A stretch of 64,000 nt of DNA from Lasiodiplodia sp. COLG20 (taxonomy: Eukaryota > Ascomycota > Dothideomycetes > Botryosphaeriales > Botryosphaeriaceae), in the NCBI GenBank assembly GCA_009801085.1, contig VNWV01000001.1, forward strand, positions 7,316,001-7,380,000, given 5' to 3'. Positions 1 to 10,193 of this stretch are shown piece after piece. How positions within the stretch are numbered: the first letter of the stretch is position 1; every line of letters begins with the position of its first letter. Made by a program: the position numbers and the translations under genes. A model generated the notes under the pieces. The model saw only the letters and a program-made list of their open reading frames with translations. It was not told where the DNA came from and ran no database searches.

Positions 1-1
1 G

Positions 2-277
2 GAGTTGTGCGAGGCGGTTGTTGGGGATGATGATGATGAGGCGGGCGCTGGAATGGTGATGGAGAGGAGGTACCCGAGCACGGTGCAGTTGAGCATGAGG
101 GATGTGGCGGGGCTGGTTGAGAGGGAGATGGTGGAAGGGGATAAGGAAGGGGAGTGGGTTAGGTTGCCGCCGCATGAGTGGGCGGGGAAGGCGAAGAAGG
201 TGGGGTTTGGGTGGCATTTTGCCGCGCTGGATGCGAGTATCGCGGCGAATGGCGAGGGGTTGGCGATAAGGAGGTGA
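2..277 (+). CDS. C-terminal end of an unrecognised protein (5' partial)
   Basis: The reading frame is open from the left edge of the window and ends at the TGA at 275-277, so only the last ~91 residues are present. The segment starts with a short acidic run (DDDDE), continues with a charged helical stretch, and ends in GWHFAALDASI...GLAIRR. I do not recognise the family; the ending resembles the C-termini of some NAD(P)-binding Rossmann proteins, but no motif here proves that. The frame has GC-rich third positions like the coding genes further right, which supports real coding. The start and upstream exons lie outside the window. Confidence 0.45.
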   Translation, partial: ELCEAVVGDDDDEAGAGMVMERRYPSTVQLSMRDVAGLVEREMVEGDKEGEWVRLPPHEWAGKAKKVGFGWHFAALDASIAANGEGLAIRR

Positions 278-657
278 GGGATTGACGGGTCTGTTAGGGT
301 GGATGGGTGGGCAATGGGAAAAAGGGGGTGTTGGCGGGATCAGATTGAATACATAGATTGGGCATGATTGGCTTTTAGGCGTTATGGTTAAGAATTGGGA
401 CTTGGGATGGGTTGAATTGGCGTTTGTATTTAGTTGAGCGTTTGAGCGTTTCTTTACATTTAGACAAAGAAAAAATATTGAATAGTTCTTGGATCAGACT
501 ACGGACTTGTTGAGCTTTCTGTGAGTAAATACAGTGTTTGTATTGATCGAATGAGTGGCTGCCTTTAGCAGTAAGCTACCGCCATATGGTTGGGGTTGCA
601 GTCGGCAGCATTACCTAGCAAGAAAGCTTCCTACCCTAGCTTCTATTTAATGGGCTC
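278..657. other. Intergenic spacer
   Basis: This is the 3' flank of the partial gene on the left and of the minus-strand gene on the right, so it is a convergent spacer. I see no ORF, repeat or RNA signature in it. Confidence 0.5.
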
Positions 658-1547
658 TTAAAACTGATCTTCTAGAAGCCTGATTATGTCATCGGCAATA
701 TTTGCTTTCTCCGCTTCGTCGTCGGTATCGCTCTGCCAAGGTTGGCGTACGGAATTGAGCTCTTCGCTCGACGTGTCCGATTCGCTATCCAGAAATTGTT
801 GTGGGTTGGGCGAAACATCAGCAACTGCCCAAGTCAGCTGTACCTTACAATCAAGTAAGGGATCAAGAATATACGGGAAGTCCGGTTCATAGCGCTTGAT
901 AACCCCAGTATCTCATCATCCAAGGATTTCATTTTCATTCTTTCATCATGTGCTCTAAAAGCCGGCATGATGATCTCATCGTACCATCGCGGATTTTCAT
1001 CAAGATCCTTCCATTCCCAGTAACCAACGATCTCATCCTCAAGAACTTCCCAGATGCAAAGAAAATGATCTTTGTAATACCTCATCGACTTGCCGTATGG
1101 GTCTCGCACTCCGTAGTGATCCATCTCGGCAGAAATATCGAGTATGGGTAGACCCTTCTTGATTCGGACATTGGGATTGACCACCGTGAGAGTCTGCTGG
1201 CGTCTCCTCCGTTCTGTTCTGTCCTTCGCCAATAGCTGAACAGCTGCTTTTGATGTGGTGAACGAGATATAAGGTGTTGGTGTCCACTCTTTGTGGTTCA
1301 CGTGTATGGTTAATGAGTTTTTTCGGGACTCGAACGTGTCAAGGAGTTCCCGCGGCGCTCTAGATTTCATGCAGTTTGTCTCATTCGGCCGACTGCCTGA
1401 GAAGCAGTCCCATACCCTGAGGAACGGGACCTTGAAGGGTGAAAAGCGGTTGAGTTTCCATGGATGCAGCTCTTCTTCCGATGTCAATGGAGGATGCAAG
1501 AGTTTTGAAGCTGTGTCCGAATTCATGATACATCCTTCGTTTTCCAT
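658..1547 (-). pseudogene. DUF7587-like fungal protein, frameshifted near its C-terminus
   Basis: The intact frame runs from ATG 1547 and includes the pattern PFLRVWDCFSG, then HVNHKEWTPTPYISFTTS, then YYKDHFLCIWEVLEDEIVGYWEW. That order (RVWD, ISFTTS, YY.D.FL..., GYW.W) is what I recall of the uncharacterised fungal DUF7587 family, where the domain is often the whole protein. After LDDEILG the frame closes at 834. One extra G in the G4 run on the minus strand (903-906 on plus) would switch to another frame that stays open for about 80 codons and ends at a stop at 658-660. That tail is acidic (SESDTSSEEL, SDTDDEAEK), a normal composition for such proteins. So the gene carries either a one-base deletion or a sequencing error. 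No intron fits, because the shifted frames abut. Function unknown. Confidence 0.5.
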
Positions 1548-1865
1548 TGTTTTGGCCAGGTGCCGGTTACTAAGGGTACTGTGGGTCTGACAGTCAGTTG
1601 TGACTAAGTCGTGCGCCTTTCAAAAAAAAAGCGACAGGACCTCATATATAGTCATCATTAAGTAATTCATTTAAAGTTCATCCGAGAAGCAATCGACATC
1701 CCTAAGAGCGGGGTAGTGATTGATAAGCGACGGCGTGGCCTAGTTGGCATGGTTAGCCAAAAGTTTAATATTTTCGGCCAATAGTCTCCCACGAACACTT
1801 GAAAGGAGATGAGGATTTATAGCCGGCGGGTTCGAATCAAAGTGGCAACCAGCAAAACGCACATC

Positions 1866-2135
1866 ATGTCTAAAATTGGCCAATGGATCTCCAATCCTCC
1901 ATGCGCAGGGTTCTGCATAGCCGACGAAGTTCAATTCATCAGCCAGGACAAACCTGCGGACTCCAAAGGTCCATACCGCGTTGCAGGTGCAAAATTTGTT
2001 GAGAAAGAGTGGGTTTATGTTCTCTGCGACAACGACGACTTCCGGCATGTTGTAGCCAGGGATGTTCCGGAGAGTCGGCTCAAAGGTAGGTCTTTCCAAC
2101 CACGTATGCAATGGCAGTCGCAATTCGTGACCTGA
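1866..2135 (+). CDS. Small hypothetical protein, SH3/KOW-like
   Basis: An 89-residue frame from ATG 1866 contains PCAGFCIADEVQF, then GPYRVAGAKFVEKEWVYVLCD and ARDVPESRL. The alternation of short beta-type segments (GF.V.DEV.. / GPY.V... / WVYVL.D) resembles small fungal SH3- or KOW-like barrels, but I cannot name a family. A longer frame opens upstream at 1809; 1866 was chosen because similarity to this pattern starts there. The opposite strand is also open over most of this stretch, so coding direction is not certain. It could continue through an intron, since the C-terminal residues after ESRLKG look non-conserved. Confidence 0.35.
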   Translation: MSKIGQWISNPPCAGFCIADEVQFISQDKPADSKGPYRVAGAKFVEKEWVYVLCDNDDFRHVVARDVPESRLKGRSFQPRMQWQSQFVT

Positions 2136-2744
2136 CTATTAGCCACCAGACGCACCAATGCCCTGAAGGGTGTTGTATCTTAGATTCTCGTCGTTTTGAA
2201 CTAGGGTTTCACAAACTCGAATTATCTTCCGTCTTACGAAAACTTGAGCCTTTACGAGGAAGATATTCCTATAATATTGCTACTATATTTGAATTGGCAT
2301 AATTTAAGTTAAGCAGTCATCGTATCTGCTCCTTGCACTTATCTACGTCCAGATGCAGCCTATTAGTGTAGTCTTGCTACCGAGTACTAAATTCCCCGCA
2401 TACATCCCATCATGTCGTCCTCCCCCCACGATCTGGCGGCGCGTCATCGACCAGTTTGTGAAATTCAATATTCAGAGACCGAAGGTTCGGCCGAGTTGGA
2501 GCGACATCATCCTGGCTTTTTATGAATGAGATGGAGGAACCACGGCTGCATTGTCGTACAATGTCAGCAGAAAAGACGTCGGCCGAGGCTCGCCAATGAA
2601 GGGCCAAGACATCAGCTTTATTCCTTTGCACTCCAGCCAATCACCTTAGCCATAACTTACATCCGGCCCCGTATACGCGTATTCCTTCAATCCGGATGGC
2701 CGCGCAAACAACTTCTGGCTGACTGCGTCTCCCAGCTCCGCTGA
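2136..2744. other. Intergenic spacer upstream of the GFA gene
   Basis: No convincing gene. Short ORFs on both strands have no recognisable motif. The right end is the promoter of the gene starting at 2833. Confidence 0.4.
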
Positions 2745-2750
2745 GTATAT
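2745..2750 (+). promoter_or_regulatory. TATA box of the GFA-family gene
   Basis: TATATA lies 83 bases before the ATG at 2833, followed by a C/A-rich leader (CAACCACAACACCCCAAC) typical of fungal 5' UTRs. Confidence 0.5.
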
Positions 2751-2832
2751 AACCTCAGTGATATCGCTCCTGCTACAGATCAACCACAACACCCCAACTT
2801 CACCAAAGCCCAATCACCCAACAACTCCAAAC

Positions 2833-3351
2833 ATGTCTTACACAGGCGGCTGCCAGTGCGGCAAGGTCAAGTACACCTTCACCAGCGAGCCAATCCACAC
2901 CGTAACTACCCCGCTCCCCCACAGGACGACTCCATACTAACGCACATCTCCCCACGCCAAGGCCCTCTGCTACTGCACCAACTGCCAGCGGCAGACGGGC
3001 TCAACCAACACGGCCTCGCTCACCGTCGCGCAGCAGTCGTTCACCTCGACCGGCGCCACGCCCAAGATCTACTCGCGCAAGAGCGACGCGGGCGCCGACG
3101 TACACAACCACTTCTGCAGCGAGTGCGGCACCACCTGCTGGCTCACTGGCACGCTCGCCGACTCGGTCGGCATGCTGAACGTGCGCCTCGGCACGCTGGA
3201 CGATCTGACCCTCAACCAGAAGTGGAAGCCGAAGATGGAGGTGTACTGCCGCGAGAAGTACGCGTGGTTGCCGAAGCTTGAGGGGACGATGGCGTTTGAT
3301 GCGATGGTGACGGCGGAGGCGATGGAGCCGTTTAAGAAGGGGGGTCAGTGA
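2833..3351 (+). CDS. GFA / CENP-V-type zinc-binding protein
   Basis: Two exons, 2833-2901 and 2962-3351, encode 152 residues. The intron starts GTAACT and has a perfect TACTAAC branch point (2935-2941) and a CAAG acceptor; phase 0 is kept. The protein begins MSYTGGCQCGKVKY and carries the zinc ligands of the glutathione-dependent formaldehyde-activating (GFA) family: the CxC of the first motif, CYCTNC early in exon 2 (the C-x-x-C site), then CSECGT. The mid-region TGSTNTASL and the late motif VRLGTLDD also fit. Family members are small cytosolic enzymes that bind glutathione adducts or related thiols; the substrate of fungal paralogues is usually unknown. Length matches the family. A TATA box and short leader precede it. 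No unusual features. Confidence 0.9.
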
Positions 3352-4163
3352 GGGGGTTGGGGTGGCAGCGGCGGGCTGAAGTTGAGGGATCGTTGAAAGA
3401 GGCTGGGTTGGTGAAAAGCTTTCCTATGTTGTTGTCAGCCTCGTGCGCTTTTGGACACATTCGTTAATTTACAGTTGAGATATTAAAAAAAAGCAGAGTA
3501 TTGCGCTATTTTTCTTACATGGTCGGCCTTTGTTTGTTTCCGTTCTCTACCACCTGGAACTAAAATGACGAGAGTGACAGGAGATTCGAGATAACAGCAA
3601 TACGAGTCGTTCGCCGCATGCTGCAATATGGCTGTGTATTGATGGACTTGGGGGTGTGCATATCACACGGCCAGCAAGATATGGAAGCCCTTGGCATTCG
3701 TGGGGGCCAATGGGGCTCGCGCTGCTTACCCGATTTGGAAAGCAGTGCGAGATTTCGGACAGCACGCAGCTCGCAAAATGATCAACCGACGTCGACTCGT
3801 AAGAGGCGCAGCAGGCAACAGCTTGCTGGAACATCCCTTTACCCAGCGCAGATCCGGCTGTGCTCATTCCTCAGGCATCATGTATCTCTTTGTTCGGCGC
3901 CTTCCACTAGCATGTCCACTGGCAGCTTTCTACAGCCCGGTAATTATTTCTCTACTTTATGCTTATTTTGAGAGCCAATGTGCATTCCGAGAATCCATAT
4001 ATAAATCAACAGAAGACTCTGACCTACTTGCCCGACTCCTACTCGGCGCTCTGATTGGTTCGCACTACATAACCAATCGGGAGCTTGGCAAGCAAAAAGA
4101 CCCTCGAGCATTGCGAATTTGCCCGCAAAAGCGTTCCGGGTTGAGGAGAATGAGCTCAGTTAT

Positions 4164-4404
4164 ACAGTCCCTTCTTGCAGCCGATGGCTAGCGTGGATTT
4201 GTTTTTTGCTCATGACATGGGTGGCTGAAGCTATCGTCCAGACGAGAATGTGGAGTTAAAAATTCCACATACACGTCCGGACGATAGCTTCAACTACCCA
4301 CATATGCTATTTCATTTTCTTCAGGCAGAGCTGGGGCATAGTTACGCTATGTTCTAAAGTCCTGCTATTCTTCGCGCTAGCCATCGGCTGCGAGAGGGGG
4401 CTGT
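4164..4404. repeat. Outer inverted repeat of a fold-back (MITE-like) element
   Basis: The left arm 4164-4193 (ACAGTCCCTTCTTGCAGCCG onward) and the right arm 4375-4404 are inverted copies matching at about 25 of 29-30 positions. They enclose ~240 bases with no coding frame and contain a second, nested inverted repeat. This is the layout of a non-autonomous DNA element or fold-back element. No clear target-site duplication is visible. Confidence 0.55.
4218..4300. repeat. Inner inverted repeat, copy 1 of a dispersed family
   Basis: Arms 4218-4244 (TGGGTGGCTGAAGCTATCGT...) and 4274-4300 (...GATAGCTTCAACTACCCA) are inverted copies, 24 of 27 positions identical; all three differences are C/T or G/A transitions. 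A second, more decayed copy lies at 14781-14862. Such transition-only decay is what repeat-induced point mutation (RIP) produces. Confidence 0.65.
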
Positions 4405-4780
4405 AGTCTTGCACCTTAGCTTGTGTAGCAGATGTATCACATTTCAAGCGTCAGATACGACGGCTTGTGTGGCCTGCTTATAGCAGACGTTTTGGCGTTA
4501 TCAGCCAGCTTCCGAAGGATTGCCCCTGAGCCCCACTACTTCGCCGTATCTTTCCTTGCCAGCCACACACAGAATTACCGCCGTCTCTCGTGATAACCTT
4601 ATCTCCAGCTTAGGCACGCAGCTGTTGTCTCATGGACTAAACTTTACTTATATGAAGGTACATACAAGCATCTATAGTGCTAATTTACTGACAAAACACT
4701 TAATGAGGCAATTAGTGCGTGCGCAGTTCCGATGTGCCCACCAAGTCTAGGCAGACAGAAATGAGCAAACCGTTAAAAGA

Positions 4781-5749
4781 TCACGCTAACTCCGTCCCTT
4801 GAACGCTCGCATCTTCCTGCTTCAACATGCGCGTCACCTCACTCGGGTGCACCACGTTAAACAAAACCACCACACCCAGCATCAGTACCGCATCGAACAC
4901 ATACACGAACCACTCTTGGTTTTGAAACTCCGCATCCTTGCCACTCATATACTCCACAACCCTAAACACACAACGCAAAAAAACCAACGAACTCGCCCCC
5001 ATCAAAACCCAGAAGTGCTTGCGCCACGCGACCCCGGGCTCGCTGCTGCTACTGTTGCTGCTGGGCGCCGGCTCGTTGTCCTTCTCGACGCCCCTCTTCC
5101 ACCACGACCCGATAACCAGGAAGAATCCGAAGAAGATCAGCTGCACAAACAGACCCGCTTCGATCACCTTCTCCCCGAGGTTCATCTTGTCCGCGTCGCG
5201 TGCCCCGGACGTGTCGAAGATGGCGGCGGCCACGATGCCGCCGCCGCCACACTGAAGGAGGAATGCGACGACGTCACCCACGACGAATACCTTGGTCAAG
5301 AAGCGGCGCGGGATGAGCGCGTGCCGCTCGCCGCCGGCTACTTGCATCAGGCGCCCCAGGAGCATGTACATGGAGGCGGCGAAGAGGGAGGGCGCGATGA
5401 GGATGGTGAGCATCTGCACGATGTAGGAGCTAAGGTCGTCAACTTTGGTGGAGGAGATGGCGCGGGCCACATAGCCGATTGTTTCGACTGTGGTTGTGGG
5501 TCAGCGTTGTTGTGATGGTGGGTCAGTTGTTGGGTAAGCTTGGGTTGAGGGATGGAAGGAGGGTGGAGGGGGAGAAACGCAGTGGAGAGGGAACGCACAG
5601 AAACCACCGACTATCAGTGGTATGAAGTACCAAGTCCGCGTGCGGAAACATTGGAAGCAGTGGTAGAATGTCGGGATGGCGAAGAGCACGGCGAAGATGC
5701 CGGTCGCGGCTGTGTTTGGCTGGTATCTGTAGTAGCCGTAAGACGCCAT
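4781..5749 (-). CDS. RTA1-like integral membrane protein
   Basis: Two exons on the minus strand (5749-5599 and 5487-4781) encode 285 residues. The donor is GTGCGT and the acceptor CACAG; the joined frame reads GGFFETIGYVAR, the signature of the RTA1 family (G..FE.IGY..R). Exon 1 holds the first two hydrophobic segments; exon 2 holds about five more, for the usual seven-helix layout: ILIAPSLFAASMYMLLGRL, FVVGDVVAFLLQCGGGG, LFVQLIFFGFFLVIG and others. A conserved FRCVFRVVEY-like segment (LRCVFRVVEYMSG) is present. Family members are fungal plasma-membrane proteins linked to resistance to 7-aminocholesterol and other lipophilic compounds; most act as lipid-translocating or stress proteins of unclear mechanism. 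Length fits (family ~300 aa). The start M-A-S-Y-G is the only ATG before the first helix. Confidence 0.9.
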
Positions 5750-7424
5750 GTCTCACAGTCGACTGTAGAGAATCTAAGGTGCAAGAAAAGGATAGACTAA
5801 AAATGTAGGATAAGAATGTGTTGTGGTGAAAGTTGAAACGTCGCGACCCCGATCGGAGGAAGTCAAAGAGTTTAAAGAGCAACACAACTGACGGCGAGAA
5901 TACCCTTCTTAAAAGCAAGAGATTTTCTTGTGGAAGGTCCTGCACAATTGGAAATGTGCATGCCAGAGAGGCTGCGGCACTGCAGTTCTATAATTAGCTC
6001 TATCTGGATGAAGTATGCTGTGCGAGGGCTTGGCGCACTTGGCCGTGGGTCAGACGCTGGACTCTCTTAAAGAGAAGATGCCAAATCTAGAATCCATTGC
6101 GAAACGCTCAGCCACTATCACCGGAATTGAGGGCCACGTCAAGAGTGTGACCAGAACAGGATTCTGCGGACAAAGTGGACAAAGTGGTGATACGAACTGA
6201 TGCCTGATAAAGCGACTGCAAATAAAAAGCAGGTTTTGACTGTCAAATAGATTCAGACGTTACAAAGTCCCTGCTTTTTGAGGCTGAGATGGTCGGGAAG
6301 ATGGAATGCTTGCCTACATACTATATGTTCCGCGTCCAAATTCCAACTGGCGATAAGGGTAATTGTAGCGCTGCTCGTGACGGTTCGCTTCATACCCGTT
6401 AGCCAGCACCCAATAATACCAAATGAGGACCCACCTAGCCTAACAAAGTTTGTTAAGCGCAAAGTCACTGCTATGGGTCACGTTAAACATCATGTATAGA
6501 TCTATATAAACAATGCAACCACTAAGATGAATCTGTTCTTCACCGATTCCCTTTGATTATCTATCGTGCTCAATGTTCTTCCCTAACTCAGCCACCTTAC
6601 ATTCCTGCCTGTTAACTCAAAGGTAAAGACATATCGCCTATCTTTTTCAGCACCAGTACGCGACTGTGACAGCCTGTTGACTAATTGTCATCTTAATACT
6701 TCTTGTTCAACCCATCTTTCACGTACGACCATAGGTCGTAGAATATAGGATATCTTATTCGCCTCGAAAAATATCAATAAAGTATTAACCAATTCTTAGA
6801 TCTTTAAGTCAATTTATAGAATCACGAGTAGGTAAATTATGCCCTTAGAGATTGAGAATTAGAAAAAATATACTTAGGAGTGCGGACCCTACTTGATGTA
6901 GGACACTGCTTTTCGAAGCGGAGCTCGTTGGCAGCAGAGTTTATGACTGACGGGCACCAAATACCCGAATATAGGGTTTTCGCTGTTTGGGTCCCTACCA
7001 TATCCACAGATGAGGATGAATACGGCGCTCAGGCAAGTGAAGGCACGAGCTTGACCGATGGCATGGCTCTGTTACTATAATCTCGACGCCTTTTCTTTTC
7101 TTTCTTTCTGTTTTATTTTTTTTTTCGTTGGTTCGGGTGTTCGGGTGTTCGGGGTCGGAACTGGGCGTAGTAATGCGCAAGCTATGCAACAATGAGAAGC
7201 AGGGCCAGTACCCGATGCGTTTGAAGAAGTTTTGTTTGTCAATGCGTTGCTGCAATGTACAGCCAAGTCCGGAGAAGCACCATGCTAGAGGTGTGTAGAT
7301 GTTAACGGGGAGTTTAGTGTTCCTTGATTACGGCCGCGCACGGTCGTGCACGCTTATCCGGGACATTCTTGGTCTTCTGATGTGGAGGATCTGCTGGGAC
7401 TCGCATAAACTGAATTTTGGAAGA

Positions 7425-7820
7425 CCTGTACCTTTATTGGACGGCTGGCGATGTGTTGGAGTTTGTCACGCTGCGCGAGGAGACGGGACGCTGTCCCTAC
7501 ATATACTCTGAGGCTCTTCCGAACTGGGAGAAGGTCGTTTCAAGATTGACCATCGAAGAAGAGTGATCGGCATCCACTGTCATGCAATACCGCGACAGCT
7601 CGGTCCGCAACCCCGAGTTTCGCGAACTCGGCTGGATAAACGAGTGGGCATCTGGGCTGGGCATCTGGGCTGGGCATCTGGGCTGGGCATCTGGGCATCT
7701 GGGCATCTGGTCCACGGTACCGGCAAGCTGAGTAGTCACTATTGTGATTGCGCTCTGCCGACAGATTTTCCAAAGCCCACATACCTTTGTTGGACGGTTG
7801 GCGATGTGTTGGAGTTTAGA
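7425..7820 (+). pseudogene. Relic exon fragments of an unknown gene, partly duplicated
   Basis: Plus-strand text at 7425-7565 reads LYLYWTAGDVLEFVTLREE...YIYSEALPNWEKV before a stop; a second piece at 7581-7660 reads MQYRDSSVRNPEFRELGWIN and then falls into the minisatellite. At 7781-7815 the DNA TACCTTTGTTGGACGGTTGG-GCGATGTGTTGGAGTTT repeats that at 7429-7464 with only two substitutions and gives YLCWTVGDVLEF. The amino-acid composition (W, acidic/aromatic pattern) looks like real coding, but the fragments are broken by stops and have no start. I do not recognise the family. Read as debris of a duplicated gene. Confidence 0.25.
7646..7710 (+). repeat. Minisatellite, 13-bp and 8-bp units
   Basis: Three copies of GGGCATCTGGGCT are followed by three copies of GGGCATCT. 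The array splits the relic reading frame just upstream, so it may have expanded inside a former exon. Confidence 0.9.
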
Positions 7821-8485
7821 GAAAACATTCCGTCCTCGGGACGTTTTACGGCGGTGCTTTGATGCAGAGATAGCTCCTGAGTCGTGTCATCAGCCCATGC
7901 ACGCCTTAACCGGCCAAGAAATCGTTGGGCCCCTAAACACCCGTTTCCCCGCTCTTCATCTCGTGTCAAACCAAGGTTCCACCTGGCTTCCATGCCCCTT
8001 CGAACGTCTTCGTGAAGGAACGTTGTCTTATTCTCTTAATGCGGGGAATAATAGTTGAAACTTGGACGATGGTCTAAGAAAGAGGTCCTAGAGCCAGATG
8101 GGCGCTTGCTTTATGTTGATTTTCTTCTAGTGCATTGCATCATCGCTTCAAACACTCTATTAATTAAGCTTAAATCAATGTATGTTGCAGCGTTTACCGT
8201 CCTCTCTGCGTCTGCTAGCCCATCGCTTCTTGTTACATTAGTGCTATTTATTAGTCGGGGGGAGGGGCTTGGTGTTCCTCGCTCATATCCGTGCACACCT
8301 CGTATCTGTACGCACCGGGCGACTCTCTATCAATCCTTTACCCGGAATATGCTAGTTAAGCTTAAGTTACGCCCGGAGTTACCTACGGGGAAACAACACC
8401 CGCAAGCGACTGGACCCGAAACACGCTCGCCTCAGGAGCCAATTGACCGGGCCCCGTTCTAAGCACATTAACTTGGCCATATGCC

Positions 8486-8493
8486 TATATAAG
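8486..8493 (+). promoter_or_regulatory. TATA box of small secreted protein gene
   Basis: TATATAAG lies 74-81 bases before the ATG at 8567, followed by a leader with a pyrimidine-rich stretch. Confidence 0.6.
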
Positions 8494-8566
8494 AGGGCAA
8501 AAGTAGCGTCATGGAGTGGCATCCACACCTTCTTTACTCTCCAGTCAATCACTTTGAAAACACACA

Positions 8567-8840
8567 ATGAAGTTCTCGCTCGCCGCCATTCTTTTCGCCG
8601 CCGGCATCCACGCTGCCGCCCTCCAGCCTCGCGTCGACCCTGGATGCCCGGCCGACATGCCTCACCAGGTCTCCACTCAGATCTACCTCTGCTGCGCCTA
8701 CATCGTTTCTCCCGTAAGTTGAATCGTCTGTTTTTGGCTTCATATGACAGATTAGATTGACTTGGTATCAGGATCAATGCTGCGACCGCGATGGCGACAA
8801 GGGCAGGGGCTTCAAGGCCTGCCCTGAGACTACGGAATAG
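8567..8840 (+). CDS. Small secreted cysteine-rich protein (71 aa), effector-like
   Basis: Exons 8567-8713 and 8772-8840 (GTAAGT...ATCAG, phase 0) encode 71 residues. Residues 1-~18 (MKFSLAAILFAAGIHAAA) are a clear signal peptide, followed by an LQPR site that could be cut by a Kex2-type protease. The mature ~50 residues hold six cysteines at 28, 42, 43, 52, 53 and 66, a C-CC-CC-C spacing. Hydrophobins have eight cysteines with C-CC-C-C-CC-C, so this is not a standard hydrophobin. The mature part is charged (DRDGDKGRG). Such proteins are typically secreted, disulphide-bonded and used at the host or competitor interface. A TATA box precedes it. No homologue family is recognised. Confidence 0.85.
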
Positions 8841-9482
8841 GGAATGTCGACATGAGAAATGTCCGAGATGAGATGTACAATTGCAATAAAATCGTTCGAA
8901 ACCTGTCTTCCGCTACCCATGCATTTCGTGCGATGAATCTATCGGGCTTGCTCGATTCGTGCCTGACATCTCGTCTACCCCGCTCAACTTGATTGCCTTC
9001 TAAAAATAATACCACTACTGCGGCCGTGCCTAAACAAATGACTAGGAAGTGCTGGGATATCAAAAACGTGGCGATCAACAGCAGGTTGAAGATCTTGCCA
9101 ACGTCAACTCAAATCGGCCGCCTACATCTGCACGTTGCAGTTGAGACTTTACGAAAGGAATCTCTACCCCGCTCAGGCTCATGCTTTGTGCTACAATGCT
9201 TAGCTCAGTGTTAATTTCATGCAATGAGACGTCTCTATCGAACGGCGTGGCAATGCTGCACGGCGTCACGGCTGCGTGCGCTGTCCCAACATCATGCATC
9301 CAATTCGCAAACCAGAGCTCAGCTGTGATCTCGGTAGAAACAACGAGCCCATCACGCTTCGTAGTCAAAAGAATACCTCCCGCGCCGCCTGATCTACCTG
9401 CGGGAGCGTTGCCTTCAATATTTCCTTTCCAGATTCGAATGCTCATACCATGGTATTGACCAGCTCGAGAACACAGCTCAGA
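8841..9482. other. Intergenic spacer
   Basis: 3' flank of the secreted-protein gene and promoter of the BTB gene. Overlapping antisense frames (9075-9497 minus, 9181-9459 plus) carry no motif. Confidence 0.4.
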
Positions 9483-10193
9483 ATGGCCGATTCTCATCCA
9501 GAAGAGGTGAAAGCACAGAAATGTGCGGGGATCCTCGAGAGTTCTATGATCAGTACGTGTAATTGCTAGTTAATATGCCCCTTTCGAGCGAAGCGATGGA
9601 CGTCGACAAAAGCGCTTGTGTTCGCATGCAGGATCATGCGTTCCGACCAATTCACCTTTCGCATTGGCGGACACATCAAGAAGTTTTTTGTCCACTCAGC
9701 TACATTTGCGCTTCAATCAAAGGCGTTAGATCGTCTCATGAACGGCAACATGATTGAGGGGTCAAACAGGTCTGCTATCTGGGGCGATGTTGACGAAGAA
9801 GACTTCATACGCTTCTGCCAATTCGCGTACACAGAGGACTACACGACACCATTCCCCACTGTTGAGGAGGTTTCCAAGGATATACCACCCACTCCAGCTC
9901 TGTCGGACGTTCCACCGCCACCGGATGCTTTCGAGCAACCCGCAGAAGATGCTGTTCCTGAGCAGCCCATAGAAGGTATTGTTCTCAAGGAGCCCGCTCC
10001 TCACCCAGAAGAACCTACATTTGAAGTGGAACCCAGAGCATACTCTAGTCCTGCATGGAGATATGCAAACTATGCAGACTGCTCAAAGCCCCATGAGCTG
10101 TATCCGCGCGCATCACCATCAGCAACGAAGTATGCCAAAGTCAAGGAGACCTTCAAGAACAAAATACTTTGCCCGGCGCTACGCCGTACTTAA
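9483..10193 (+). CDS. BTB/POZ domain protein, short form
   Basis: Proposed exons 9483-9556 and 9632-10193 (donor GTGTAA, acceptor TGCAG) give 211 residues. The first exon (MADSHPEEVKAQKCAGILES) supplies the usual N-terminal helix. Exon 2 begins with SDQFTFRIGGHIKKFFVHSA, the first strands of a BTB fold, followed by LQSKALDRLMNG and DEEDFIRFCQFAYTEDY, which is the helical core. Residues after ~90 are proline/glutamate-rich and disordered. Fungal BTB proteins of this kind are usually ~300 aa with a second conserved block (F..HA.LYVFADKY); here the frame closes before any such block, so the gene may be truncated or have another 3' exon that I could not fix. The exon-1 assignment is the weakest part. 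Role unknown; BTB domains mediate dimerisation or Cul3 adaptor contacts. Confidence 0.65.

Larger units (their letters stand above)
3352..4780. other. Gene-poor spacer carrying a fold-back repeat
   Basis: Apart from the inverted repeats at 4164-4404, I find no gene. Plus-strand frames at 3618-3971 and 3691-4191 overlap each other, have no recognisable domain, and the second runs into the repeat arm. Another short frame at 4520-4750 is equally featureless. Confidence 0.5.
5750..8485. other. Long gene-poor stretch with AT-rich patch, relics and a minisatellite
   Basis: Only short unrecognised ORFs are present. Around 6700-6880 the sequence turns strongly AT-rich (TTAGATCTTTAAGTCAATTT-type), as expected for RIP-mutated repeat remnants. 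From 7425 to 7820 there are fragments of one coding family, partly duplicated, around a tandem repeat (see separate entries). Otherwise nothing supportable. Confidence 0.45.

Noticed and set aside
1729..1849. tRNA-like sequence with A-box (TGGCCTAGTTGG) and B-box (GGTTCGAATC)
   Set aside because: The two boxes are ~95 bases apart, and neither the T-stem nor the acceptor stem pairs. At most a decayed tRNA-derived element.
2410..2640. Minus-strand 76-codon ORF upstream of the GFA gene
   Set aside because: No start context or motif, and it overlaps a plus-strand frame of the same quality.
3618..4191. Overlapping ORFs of 117 and 166 codons
   Set aside because: No motif, overlapping frames, and the second ends inside a repeat arm. 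Likely chance ORFs.
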